Of a stretch of DNA of 41,736 bases, positions 1 to 6,720 are shown in pieces. The position numbers were made by a program, and so were the translations under genes. Source of the DNA: Vagococcus proximus (GTDB lineage Bacteria; Bacillota; Bacilli; Lactobacillales; Vagococcaceae); NCBI RefSeq assembly GCF_029143285.1, contig NZ_JAPDSH010000006.1, positions 1 to 41,736 of the forward strand, in the 5' to 3' direction. The notes beneath the pieces are model-generated. The model had not been told where the DNA came from, made no database searches, and worked only from the letters and a program-made list of their open reading frames with translations. Position 1 is the stretch's first letter; each line of letters begins with the position of its first letter.

Positions 1-4
1 TTAT

Positions 5-78
5 TCCGGCATAGCTCAGTTGGTAGTAGCGCATGACTGTTAATCATGATGTCGTAGGTTCGAGTCCTACTGCCGGAG
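5..78 (+). tRNA. tRNA-Asn (GTT)
   Basis: A full cloverleaf can be folded. The acceptor arm TCCGGCA pairs with TGCCGGA, and the discriminator is G78. The anticodon loop CTGTTAA gives GTT. The T arm contains GGTTCGAGTCC. No CCA is encoded. It is the first of a closely spaced tRNA cluster that enters from the left edge. Confidence 0.97.
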
Positions 79-111
79 TAACTTTAAAATAGATTTAAGT
101 AAGATCAACCT

Positions 112-198
112 GGAGAGTTGTCCGAGGGGCCGAAGGAGCACGCTTGGAAAGCGTGTAGGCGGGAAACTGTCTCAAGGGTTCGAATCCCTTACTCTCCG
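112..198 (+). tRNA. tRNA-Ser (GGA)
   Basis: Class II tRNA with a long variable arm. The acceptor GGAGAGT pairs with ACTCTCC, and the discriminator is G198. The anticodon loop TTGGAAA gives GGA. It lies 33 nt after tRNA-Asn and has no CCA. Confidence 0.97.
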
Positions 199-221
199 TT
201 TTAAAGTAAATAGTGTCTTAA

Positions 222-293
222 GGCCCGTTGGTCAAGCGGTTAAGACACCGCCCTTTCACGGCGGTATCACGGGTTCGATTCCCGTACGGGTCA
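222..293 (+). tRNA. tRNA-Glu (TTC)
   Basis: The acceptor GGCCCGT pairs with ACGGGTC with one G-U pair. The discriminator is A293. The anticodon loop CTTTCAC gives TTC. In many Lactobacillales clusters Val and Met tRNAs follow Glu; here Asp follows directly. Confidence 0.97.
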
Positions 294-326
294 TTAATAT
301 AGAAATATATTAAACTTATATATAAT

Positions 327-400
327 GGTTTGGTAGTTCAGCTGGTTAGAATGCCTGCCTGTCACGCAGGAGGTCGCGGGTTCGAGTCCCGTCCAGACCG
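327..400 (+). tRNA. tRNA-Asp (GTC)
   Basis: The acceptor GGTTTGG pairs with CCAGACC with one G-U pair. The discriminator is G400. The anticodon GTC sits in the loop CTGTCAC. Confidence 0.97.
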
Positions 401-411
401 TTTTTATATTA

Positions 412-487
412 GGCTTGATAGCTCAGTTGGTAGAGCACTTGATTGAAGCTCAAGGTGTCGGCAGTTCGATTCTGTCTCAAGCCACCA
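412..487 (+). tRNA. tRNA-Phe (GAA), CCA encoded
   Basis: The acceptor GGCTTGA pairs with TCAAGCC (477-483), and the discriminator is A484. The anticodon loop TTGAAGC gives GAA. It is the only member of the cluster whose 3' CCA is encoded (485-487). Confidence 0.97.
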
Positions 488-490
488 TTT

Positions 491-571
491 GGAGGAATAG
501 CGAAGTGGCTAAACGCGACGGACTGTAAATCCGTTCCTTAGGGTTCAGTGGTTCGAATCCACTTTCCTCCA
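491..571 (+). tRNA. tRNA-Tyr (GTA)
   Basis: Class II tRNA with a long variable arm. The acceptor GGAGGAA pairs with TTCCTCC, and the discriminator is A571. The anticodon loop CTGTAAA gives GTA. It starts only 3 nt after the CCA of tRNA-Phe. Confidence 0.97.
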
Positions 572-580
572 TTACATGTT

Positions 581-651
581 AGGGGTATAGTTTAGCGGTA
601 GAACTACGGTCTCCAAAACCGTCAGCGTGGGTTCGATTCCTACTACCCCTG
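581..651 (+). tRNA. tRNA-Trp (CCA)
   Basis: The acceptor AGGGGTA pairs with TACCCCT, and the discriminator is G651. The anticodon loop CTCCAAA gives CCA. Confidence 0.97.
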
Positions 652-668
652 TTTTAAATATAAAATAT

Positions 669-742
669 GGCGGATGTGGTGAAGTGGTTAACACATCGGA
701 TTGTGGTTCCGACATGCGTGGGTTCGATTCCCATCATCCGCC
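669..742 (+). tRNA. tRNA-His (GTG), copy 1
   Basis: The acceptor GCGGATG (670-676) pairs with CATCCGC (735-741). The extra G at 669 faces C742, the G-1:C73 pair typical of tRNA-His. The anticodon loop TTGTGGT gives GTG. Confidence 0.97.
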
Positions 743-769
743 CCTTTTTTTATTATTAAATATTAATAT

Positions 770-843
770 GGCGGATGTGGTGAAGTGGTTAACACATCGG
801 ATTGTGGTTCCGACACGCGTGGGTTCGATTCCCATCATCCGCC
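770..843 (+). tRNA. tRNA-His (GTG), copy 2
   Basis: Tandem duplicate of the tRNA-His at 669-742, 27 nt downstream. The two copies differ by one base in the variable region (ACATG versus ACACG). The G-1:C73 pair, stems and anticodon GTG are identical. Confidence 0.97.
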
Positions 844-854
844 TATTTTATTTT

Positions 855-926
855 TGGGCTATCGCCAAGCGGTAAGGCAACAGACTTTGACTCTGTCATT
901 CGTTGGTTCGAATCCAGCTAGCCCAG
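855..926 (+). tRNA. tRNA-Gln (TTG)
   Basis: The acceptor TGGGCTA pairs with TAGCCCA, and the discriminator is G926. The anticodon loop CTTTGAC gives TTG. Confidence 0.97.
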
Positions 927-942
927 TTTTTTTTATATTTAC

Positions 943-1013
<71 letters not shown>

Positions 1014-1021
1014 TTTAATTT

Positions 1022-1105
1022 GCCGGTGTGGCGGAATTGGCAGACGCGCTGGACTCAAAATCCTGTGACCGCAAGGTCGTGCCGGTTCGACCCCGGCCAC
1101 CGGTA
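1022..1105 (+). tRNA. tRNA-Leu (CAA), prophage attachment site
   Basis: Class II tRNA. The acceptor GCCGGTG pairs with CACCGGT with a terminal G-U pair, and the discriminator is A1105. The anticodon loop CTCAAAA gives CAA. It is the last gene of the cluster, and the prophage is integrated at its 3' end: bases 1093-1108 recur exactly at 37614-37629. The anticodon stem CTGGA/TCCTG contains a T-T mismatch in its second pair. Confidence 0.96.
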
Positions 1106-1183
1106 TAACAAGCACTTTTAGGACTTCCTAAGAGAAATGAGAAACCTCTCAAGACGTTGATATAACAGCGTTTTGAGAGGTTT
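1093..1183 (+). other. attL: tRNA-Leu 3' end plus terminator repeat
   Basis: This segment matches 37614-37704 without gaps, 83 of 91 bases, and all eight differences are transitions. It contains the last 13 bases of tRNA-Leu, a short palindrome TTAGGA-CT-TCCTAA (1118-1131) and the terminator hairpin. The longest exact blocks are 26 bp at 1140-1165 and 16 bp at 1093-1108, so the crossover point cannot be fixed from one strand. Because the integrase lies on this side, this copy should be phage-derived and should restore the tRNA and its terminator. Confidence 0.85.
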
Positions 1184-1192
1184 CTTTTTTTT
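1142..1192 (+). terminator. Rho-independent terminator of the tRNA cluster (phage-side copy)
   Basis: The arms AAACCTCTCAAGACG (1142-1156) and CGTTTTGAGAGGTTT (1169-1183) form a 15-bp stem with one G-U pair, followed by a T-rich run. The chromosomal copy at 37663 has a perfect stem. Confidence 0.9.
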
Positions 1193-1228
1193 ATGTATTT
1201 TCGACTATTTAGATGTTTTCAAAATATT

Positions 1229-1248
1229 GGTGCATTCTTGGTGCACTC
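1229..1248. repeat. Direct repeats next to int (possible integrase arm sites)
   Basis: GGTGCATTC (1229-1237) and GGTGCACTC (1240-1248) are direct repeats with an 11-bp period, immediately beyond the integrase stop codon. Repeats placed like this beside an att core are often arm-type integrase binding sites. That role is inferred. Confidence 0.4.
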
Positions 1249-2384
1249 TACGTGTACATAGCATTGAATATTTTATTTATTTTAGATGACTCTAATTGTG
1301 TCATTTCATCAATTACATGGGAATACTTATTAAGGGTTGTTGAAACATCAGAATGACCAACTCTACGTGATATATATTTAATATTTATTCCTTTATAAAG
1401 TAATAGGGAAACGTGTGAATGCCTTAATCCATGATGAGTAATTCTATTTGTAATCTGACACCTTTTTAAAGCACGTGTTAAAGAAGTATTGAGAGCATTG
1501 TTTGAAGGCGGATTTGATCCATTTACACTAAATACTAAATTATTGAAATTGAGTTTTTTTTCTTTTTGTCTTATCTTTAATTGTTTTATATAGGAAAGTG
1601 TTGTTTCATCTACAGTAATTGTTCGATTAGAAGCTTTATTTTTTGTTGGTCCAAAAGAAAAACTATGGGTGTTATCCCAAGATTTATTTATAGTGATTGT
1701 ATGATTTTTAAAATCAATATCATTCCATGTAAGCCCAATAACTTCTGAGTAACGTGGACCAGTAGCAGTAGAGAGCAGCAGTATGTATGAGGAGACGTTT
1801 TTAGGATTTAATGACTTAATAAGTTCTTTTTGCAAAGTTGTTAAATCTTTTTCATTAAGATAGTTTGTCATCTCATGTTTGTTTTTTACATAGCCACCGA
1901 TAACAACCTCATCGGCAGGATTAGTTGTTATATAACCATTTTTTATTGCCTTTTTGAAACAAGATTTTATATGATGATTTACCTTTGAAACAGTTTCTTT
2001 TGAGAGCTGTTTCTTTTTTTCGTTAGAGTAGGTGTAGTCATTAATAAACTTTTGATAAAATTCTTCAGTAATAGATTGAATTTCTAACTTTCCAAAGTAA
2101 GAGCTTACTATTTTAGCTGTTAAAAGGTAGTTTTCTTTCGTTTTAAGAGCTATAAAAGGTTCTTTGTATAATTTATACCAGGACATAAAGAAATCGCTAA
2201 AAACGATTTTAGTAGCATCTATATTCTTATTTAGATAGAGCTTATTTTCTAGATTTGTTGCTGCAATTTGTGCTTCTTTTTTAGTTGGGTATCCATTGCC
2301 AGCTTTCTGAATTCTTTTTCCGAATACATCGTAATATGAAATACGATATTGCCAGCCAGTTTCTAGCTTTTTATAACTTGCCAT
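1248..2384 (-). CDS. int: Tyrosine recombinase, phage integrase
   Basis: This 378-residue site-specific recombinase integrates and, with a directionality factor, excises the prophage at tRNA-Leu. Residues about 1-55 resemble the AP2-like arm-binding domain. A SAM-like core-binding domain covers about 60-165, and the catalytic domain covers about 180-360. Catalytic residues can be read: R211 (GPRYSEV), H318-x-x-R321 (HGLR), H344 (GHSD) and the nucleophile Y354 (NKYSHV). An AGGTGA ribosome-binding site precedes the ATG. It reads towards the tRNA and is the last gene of the leftward lysogeny cluster, 16 nt after the membrane-protein gene. No truncation is seen. Confidence 0.97.
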   Translation of the reverse strand: MASYKKLETGWQYRISYYDVFGKRIQKAGNGYPTKKEAQIAATNLENKLYLNKNIDATKIVFSDFFMSWYKLYKEPFIALKTKENYLLTAKIVSSYFGKLEIQSITEEFYQKFINDYTYSNEKKKQLSKETVSKVNHHIKSCFKKAIKNGYITTNPADEVVIGGYVKNKHEMTNYLNEKDLTTLQKELIKSLNPKNVSSYILLLSTATGPRYSEVIGLTWNDIDFKNHTITINKSWDNTHSFSFGPTKNKASNRTITVDETTLSYIKQLKIRQKEKKLNFNNLVFSVNGSNPPSNNALNTSLTRALKRCQITNRITHHGLRHSHVSLLLYKGINIKYISRRVGHSDVSTTLNKYSHVIDEMTQLESSKINKIFNAMYT

Positions 2385-2400
2385 GAAATATCACCTCACA

Positions 2401-3045
2401 TTATTTATTCCAGGTATAGAGAAATTTGTCTAATTTCGAGTGTCCTTTAACTTCGTTGTTATTTCGAATTTCTACAAATTCTTTATTTTTAATTTCTTCA
2501 TCAGTGAGTTCTATGTATCTATTTTTTATGGATTGGGTAATACCTTGAACCTTATTTATAATGGCATCTTTCATATCATTATCTAGTTCTAAAAATTCAT
2601 CATTTACATTTACTAGAAGTCCTTTTTTAGAATATTCAAGACTAGTTATAAAGGTTGACCATATATATTCTTCATTTATTTTTCCATCCTTTAAATTATT
2701 TCCTTCAGTATCTTTTTTCCCTAGTGCAATGTACGTATAGCTGGTTATTTTATCTTGAATATCTTTCTCAATCTTAGCTATGGTTTTGTTATCTAAACCT
2801 TCTGTTACGTTCTCAGCTCTCTTCTTTTTTTCCTTTTTAGAAGTTTTCGAGATATTGGTGCTATGTTTTTGTGTAGGCTCATCTTTGGTAGTTTTTACAG
2901 CAACAACCAAAAATAGAATGAAGCAGATAAAGAATCCTAATGTATATTTTTTTCTTGATGATTTAACTTTCTTTTTAAAAATAGAAACGATCAACATTAT
3001 CAAACAAATAAAACTTATAAGTAAAAATAGTAATGCAACTATCAT
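2401..3045 (-). CDS. Two-TM membrane protein of unknown function
   Basis: 214 residues. The N-terminus has two hydrophobic segments (about 3-23 and 35-51) separated by a Lys/Arg-rich loop. A long, highly charged and probably cytoplasmic or surface-exposed domain rich in Lys, Glu and Asn follows. I do not recognise the family. A GGAGG ribosome-binding site lies 9 nt before the ATG. It is in the lysogeny block between abiF and int, where many phages carry superinfection-exclusion or immunity membrane proteins. That role is positional inference only. Confidence 0.75.
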   Translation of the reverse strand: MIVALLFLLISFICLIMLIVSIFKKKVKSSRKKYTLGFFICFILFLVVAVKTTKDEPTQKHSTNISKTSKKEKKKRAENVTEGLDNKTIAKIEKDIQDKITSYTYIALGKKDTEGNNLKDGKINEEYIWSTFITSLEYSKKGLLVNVNDEFLELDNDMKDAIINKVQGITQSIKNRYIELTDEEIKNKEFVEIRNNNEVKGHSKLDKFLYTWNK

Positions 3046-3122
3046 AATTAAATTCCTCCATAGTGGTTTGTTTTTTTAGTTGTTCATTTGCTTAATATGG
3101 TAATAGAGGAGTAGTTTTGGAT

Positions 3123-3203
3123 AAAAAAATACACCAAATCTATCCTCAGTAACAATTGATTAGTTGCAAAAGTTCAGTTGAATTTGAGTGATGGGGTTGG
3201 TGT
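3123..3203 (-). terminator. Large imperfect hairpin terminator after abiF
   Basis: On the minus strand, TACACCAA (3203-3196) pairs with TTGGTGTA (3137-3130). An inner ATC/TCA region pairs partly. A T-run follows at 3129-3123. The loop is long, so the element is less certain than a compact terminator. It would separate abiF from the membrane-protein gene and int. Confidence 0.5.
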
Positions 3204-3216
3204 AGGTAATTTAGAA

Positions 3217-4212
3217 TTATGATTTTGTAGTAGGTTCAAATGTATCTGGTAAACCCATTTCTAGATAGAGTCTATCCTTATCTAATGGATACTCTTGCAA
3301 GTGGTGTTTAAGTTCCCAGTTAATACCGAATTCTAATGATAAGTCACCATAATTATCGAAATAATACAAGCAGTTTAATAAGGTATAAATATCTGACTTT
3401 CCTTTATCAGCTCTATAATCAGCAGGTGTTATGTCGATACTATTATGGAACGAATAATTATATCTAATAATTGACTTTGAAGGTTTATAGTTATATATTC
3501 TACCGCCATGCGCTGCCCGGTTTCTGAATGCTAGACATAAAAATAAAATATCGGTATATAGATTTTTATAGTCTTCATTTTCTTTTTTTTCAAAAAATTC
3601 TGGTGTCAATTCAGAAATACTAGCTAGTACTTTATTTTTTGCTGTTGGTTTAAGGAGTTTAAAGAGAGTTAATAAGTTCCCAAATGTTGCGCCATTTAGC
3701 ATAATCCATGGTGGGACGTTATTATACTTTTCTTTGTAATGTTTGAAAGGATGTATCCTATCATTATTTATTTTTTTGAATTTTCGTAATAGTTGGTCAA
3801 TCTTGTATTCATTTTTTTTGAGTTTGGTATTGTATTTTTTTTCTCCAGGTCTGTAATTTATTCTATTAAGATAGTTTGCTTCTTGATCACCATAAAGTTC
3901 AGCTATGGTATAGCCAATCGCTGTTCGAAGGATAGATTCAATTTCAAGTGTTGATTGAATAACGTGATTTCTTAAAGCTTTATCAAATTGATGAACAGCG
4001 TATATATGTTCAAATGTAGCATCATTAATAAAACAGTCATCGTCATCTTCGGTTAATTTTTCTTTTAAGAGGAAAGACTTATGACCGTTAATTATTTGGT
4101 AATAACCGTACCGTTCTAGGGACTTATACGCTTTATCTTCATCCTTGAAAGTAAGACCACGTTTTTTTAAAAGTTCAATTTGTTGTGAAATTGTTAAAAA
4201 TGGTTTTTCCAT
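3217..4212 (-). CDS. abiF: AbiF/AbiD family abortive-infection protein (HEPN RNase)
   Basis: 331 residues matching the Abi_2 family. The N-terminus carries the typical LTISQQIELLKKRGL and YYQIINGHK segments, and an internal VPPWIMLNGATFGNL block is seen. The HEPN signature R-x4-H is present as RNRAAH (R230 to H235), so the RNase active site looks intact. Family knowledge: AbiF proteins abort phage infection. In studied systems AbiF acts as a toxin restrained by an adjacent structured RNA, and it has been proposed as the ancestor of Cas13. Here an AGGAGG site lies 5 nt before the ATG, and a small structured RNA with its own promoter and terminator lies immediately upstream (4235-4300). The gene sits in the lysogeny block, so it is likely expressed in the lysogen. 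Confidence 0.93.
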   Translation of the reverse strand: MEKPFLTISQQIELLKKRGLTFKDEDKAYKSLERYGYYQIINGHKSFLLKEKLTEDDDDCFINDATFEHIYAVHQFDKALRNHVIQSTLEIESILRTAIGYTIAELYGDQEANYLNRINYRPGEKKYNTKLKKNEYKIDQLLRKFKKINNDRIHPFKHYKEKYNNVPPWIMLNGATFGNLLTLFKLLKPTAKNKVLASISELTPEFFEKKENEDYKNLYTDILFLCLAFRNRAAHGGRIYNYKPSKSIIRYNYSFHNSIDITPADYRADKGKSDIYTLLNCLYYFDNYGDLSLEFGINWELKHHLQEYPLDKDRLYLEMGLPDTFEPTTKS

Positions 4213-4234
4213 ATTATCCTCCTATAAAATGCAC

Positions 4235-4263
4235 AAAAGACCTCAGCTAAGATAACTGAGGTC
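4235..4263 (-). terminator. Terminator/attenuator between the structured RNA and abiF
   Basis: A perfect 8-bp stem GACCTCAG/CTGAGGTC with a 9-nt loop, followed by only four T. The short T-run suggests incomplete termination, so some transcripts could read through into abiF, whose start lies 23 nt further on. Confidence 0.75.
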
Positions 4264-4300
4264 TTTCGGTTGGTCGCACTGCAACCCTTCATTAAGATTA
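4235..4300 (-). ncRNA. Candidate abiF-associated structured RNA (RNA antitoxin)
   Basis: A noncoding segment between a promoter and abiF. Reading the minus strand, hairpin 1 pairs GGTTG (4286-4282) with CAACC (4272-4268). Hairpin 2 pairs GACCTCAG (4263-4256) with CTGAGGTC (4246-4239) and is followed by TTTT, which makes a rho-independent terminator. Transcription from the promoter at 4306-4334 would give an RNA of about 65 nt. Conserved structured RNAs upstream of abiF genes are known, and in characterised systems they act as the antitoxin. Assigning this segment to that RNA family rests on position and the two hairpins; a covariance-model search was not possible. Confidence 0.7.
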
Positions 4301-4305
4301 ACCTC

Positions 4306-4334
4306 ATGTTACTATGTATTTTTTATTTAGTCAA
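4306..4334 (-). promoter_or_regulatory. Promoter of the abiF RNA
   Basis: The minus strand shows TTGACT (4334-4329), a 17-nt spacer, and TAACAT (4311-4306). The -35 box is close to consensus; the -10 box matches 4 of 6. Transcription would start near 4299. Confidence 0.6.
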
Positions 4335-4446
4335 ATAGATTCTTTTAATTATTTTGAATGTTTTTTTGTTTATTCATCATTAAAGTGTTATACAAATTAA
4401 AATGTAATCAAGGGGCGTTTTAAGTTCCTATTGTATTCCATTATAA

Positions 4447-4842
4447 CTATTTATTTATTAATGCATTTTCAATAGCATTTTTTATTTCAACAATTACTGG
4501 AATATCTGATTTATCAAAAATTAGTGTGTTTTCGTCTTTAACAGCATTAAACACGCCACCTTTATTGTCTTGTGAGCCTGGATAAATAAGTTGAATATAT
4601 CCCGTTGTTTTACCTGGAGCTTTGAGTTGGTATGCTGTTATTTGTTTTAAGAGAATTACTTTTTCTCCATCAAGACCTTGTAATAAAACATTAGTTAATG
4701 TTGATTTTCTAGCAAAACGAATAAAATTATCATCTATCCTAACAACAGTTTTAGCTTTTTTTAACTCAAAAACTTTTTCATTTGTACCTTCAGAAAATAA
4801 ACTAACTTCATTATTATCATTATTTTTTCCAAAAAGAGCCAT
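4447..4842 (-). CDS. Small PH-like domain protein (DUF4429-like)
   Basis: 131 residues. The pattern of short beta strands (KTVVRIDDNFIRFARK, GEKVILLKQITAYQLKAPG, GYIQLIYPG) followed by a C-terminal helix (IVEIKNAIENALINK) resembles bacterial PH-like domains of the DUF4429 or short-PH type. Such domains occur alone in many Firmicutes prophages without a known reaction. A GGAGG site lies 9 nt before the ATG and a good promoter lies upstream. It is therefore an independently expressed cargo gene between abiF and the repressor region. The family assignment is by sequence pattern only. Confidence 0.7.
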   Translation of the reverse strand: MALFGKNNDNNEVSLFSEGTNEKVFELKKAKTVVRIDDNFIRFARKSTLTNVLLQGLDGEKVILLKQITAYQLKAPGKTTGYIQLIYPGSQDNKGGVFNAVKDENTLIFDKSDIPVIVEIKNAIENALINK

Positions 4843-4884
4843 ATTAAATTACCTCCAAATAGTTATTTAAAAATCTATAACTAA

Positions 4885-4913
4885 ATTATAGGCTTATGAA
4901 ATTATGAACGCAA
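4885..4913 (-). promoter_or_regulatory. Promoter of the PH-like gene
   Basis: The minus strand reads TTGCGT (4913-4908), a 17-nt spacer, and TATAAT (4890-4885). It lies about 45 nt upstream of the ATG at 4842. Confidence 0.6.
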
Positions 4914-4959
4914 TAAAGTTTTTTATTAAATAAGAGGTGAACTCAGTGTCAGAATAAAT

Positions 4960-5313
4960 CTATAGTAATGGGGTAGTTGAATTTAGTAAGAGTTGAGCGA
5001 AAAGTATTGAGGGATTTGTTTGAGTGTAGGGTGTTGGAATTGGTAGTGTAGGGGCTAGGATGATTGTTCTAGTGGTGTGAGTTAAGCAGTAGTAGAGTGA
5101 TACGGCACAAATGAATTCAGAGTCACTATGAGGTAAATTTTTGTTGAGGTGTATCATTTGCATGTCAAATGCCTGGTTGAAATAACCAGTTAGGTTTCCG
5201 AGGTCTTCCGAAAAAATAAAAATACCTAGTTCATCTGATAACTCAAAAGGATTTTTGGAGTGATAGGTTTGAACTAGGTAGTTGGTTAAATTAGTAATAG
5301 TGTCAGTAGTCAT
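4960..5313 (-). CDS. ImmA/IrrE-like protein with degenerate zinc motif
   Basis: 117 residues from the ATG at 5313, which has a GGGGG-type ribosome-binding site. A GTG at 5337 in the same frame lacks one. Position directly after the CI-like repressor, size, and the MIHLNKNLPHSDSEFICAVS stretch fit the ImmA/IrrE family, which cleaves the repressor in ICEBs1-type switches. However, the expected HExxH is absent: the corresponding segment reads AVSLYYCLTH. It is therefore probably not an active metallopeptidase. The tail is rich in Thr, Pro and Leu. Confidence 0.65.
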   Translation of the reverse strand: MTTDTITNLTNYLVQTYHSKNPFELSDELGIFIFSEDLGNLTGYFNQAFDMQMIHLNKNLPHSDSEFICAVSLYYCLTHTTRTIILAPTLPIPTPYTQTNPSILFAQLLLNSTTPLL

Positions 5314-5342
5314 TTTTAAGTCCCCCTTAGAATTCACGGGGA

Positions 5343-5762
5343 CTACTTTTTCTTGGATTCTCGTTGTGCGATTCGTAATGAGTTTTCCAGGGACATGATA
5401 AGTAGTTCTTTTGTATTTTCATCCATATCATTAATTGATTGAGCGTCCCCGTGAGTTAAATCACGTATCATTTTGTTTAATTCTTGTTCAATACTATTTG
5501 TACTATGTGAGATATTCTGAGTGTCTTGTGGTTCTAAATACCCAGCAAGTTCCATTAGTTCATAGTATTTTACGTTGTATACTTCAGATAAAATCTTTAA
5601 TGTTTCAGGAGAAGGTTGAATAGGTTTTTTTTTACGACTGTAACCATTCTCTAAATCAGAAATATATGAATGACTTAGTCTCAATTGCGTTTTTTCTGAG
5701 ATGTCACGCAGAGATTGTTTACCACGTAATTCACGTAGATATTCACCTAATTTATTTGACAT
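5343..5762 (-). CDS. CI-like phage repressor (XRE family HTH)
   Basis: 139 residues from the ATG at 5762, which sits 5 nt after AAGAGGTG; the in-frame GTG upstream overlaps that ribosome-binding site. Residues about 4-65 form an XRE helix-turn-helix (LGEYLRELRGKQSLRDISEK, then SHSYISDLENGYSRKK). The C-terminal half is helical, and no LexA/S24 peptidase domain is present. It should maintain lysogeny by binding the palindromes between it and the divergent cro-like gene. Derepression would need a route other than RecA-stimulated self-cleavage. Confidence 0.88.
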   Translation of the reverse strand: MSNKLGEYLRELRGKQSLRDISEKTQLRLSHSYISDLENGYSRKKKPIQPSPETLKILSEVYNVKYYELMELAGYLEPQDTQNISHSTNSIEQELNKMIRDLTHGDAQSINDMDENTKELLIMSLENSLRIAQRESKKK

Positions 5763-5782
5763 GTATTTCACCTCTTAACAGT

Positions 5783-5840
5783 ATTGTAAACCATATATTA
5801 CAATAAATAAATAAAAGAATTGTCGTATCTTGTTTACAAG
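5783..5840. promoter_or_regulatory. Genetic-switch operators between repressor and cro-like genes
   Basis: Two dyad-symmetric sites lie in the divergent intergenic region. ATTGTAA-8 nt-TTACAAT is at 5783-5804 and CTTGT-TT-ACAAG is at 5829-5840. They share the TTGT/ACAA half-site, as expected for operators bound by the CI-like and Cro-like proteins. A TATAAA at 5847-5852 could be the -10 box of the rightward early promoter, adjoining the second palindrome. Confidence 0.6.
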
Positions 5841-5893
5841 TTGTAGTATAAAGGTTAAGGTATGGGTATCAAGTTGGTGTGAAAGGAGAGATA

Positions 5894-6088
5894 ATGGAAA
5901 ATAATTTAAAAAGTCTTAGAGTTGAAAAAGGTTATTCTCAAGAAGAGCTGTCTAAAAAAGCTGCTATCTCAAGACCATATTTATCTGAGATTGAAAATGA
6001 TTTATCTTCACCAAGTATAACGGTATGTTTAAGACTAGCTAAATCATTAGGTTGTGATTTAAATCAAATTTTTTTAGATGAATTGTAG
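5894..6088 (+). CDS. Cro-like XRE family regulator
   Basis: 64 residues from the ATG at 5894, with AAAGGAGA 6 nt upstream; the in-frame GTG at 5879 overlaps that site. It is almost entirely one helix-turn-helix domain (LKSLRVEKGYSQEELSKKAA, SRPYLSEIENDLSSPS). It is divergent from the repressor and is the first gene of the rightward early operon. This is the classic arrangement for a Cro protein that shuts off the repressor promoter after induction. Confidence 0.85.
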   Translation: MENNLKSLRVEKGYSQEELSKKAAISRPYLSEIENDLSSPSITVCLRLAKSLGCDLNQIFLDEL

Positions 6089-6185
6089 TATCTATACTAC
6101 AAGAGTGGTACTTATATTATTATTATAAGCCACTAATTTTCGTAAATGTTCCCATGTTTTACACTCTCTGAAAGGAGGTGAAACA

Positions 6186-6716
6186 ATGAAAAGTCAGTTT
6201 ATTGGGTCGTCCTTAAAGTCAGTAATCACTAGAAAGCAACTAAGTCAAAAGATATTGCGTGTTGATACAAGTACACCTGCAACAACAGTCAGTGAGCATG
6301 TCACGAATAAACAACGTGCCTCAATAGATAAAGCCTTAGATTATACGAGGTCAGTTTCAGACTCAAGGTTCAACCTTGAAATTTCTTCTCTATTTTTTGG
6401 AGGAATTATATCTATGACGGGTGATAAGTATCAACAAAATCCATTGGTATTAGATTTCATTCAAGCAAAAGAAACGCAAGAGTGTTTAGATGCTAAATCG
6501 AAAGCGTATGAAATATTAGCGAAAGCATCAAATCAGTTTACGAGTGCTGAGAAAGAGTGTATTGAAAGCTACGCTTATGAAAGTTTAGACGAATTAATGG
6601 TTAAGACAACAATACTAGTCGAAATATTAGATAGATTAAACGTTTCTCTTATGGATGTTGTTGATGAGCGTATGTCTAACTGGATTAGTGAAGGCTATAT
6701 GAGAAAGGAGAGTTAA
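6186..6716 (+). CDS. Early phage protein of unknown function
   Basis: 176 residues with a strong AAGGAGGTG site 6 nt before the ATG. It is predicted mostly helical. The N-terminal 60 residues are basic and polar (SLKSVITRKQLSQKILRVDT), and the C-terminal half is acidic. It could be a regulatory or antirepressor-type protein, but I see no diagnostic motif. It is the second gene of the early operon and lies directly before the DUF771-like gene. Confidence 0.75.
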   Translation: MKSQFIGSSLKSVITRKQLSQKILRVDTSTPATTVSEHVTNKQRASIDKALDYTRSVSDSRFNLEISSLFFGGIISMTGDKYQQNPLVLDFIQAKETQECLDAKSKAYEILAKASNQFTSAEKECIESYAYESLDELMVKTTILVEILDRLNVSLMDVVDERMSNWISEGYMRKES

Positions 6717-6720
6717 TGAT

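Noticed and set aside
6103-6134. Hairpin after the cro-like gene as a terminator
   Set aside because: The stem is bulged and AT-rich and is not followed by a proper T-run, so it was not annotated.
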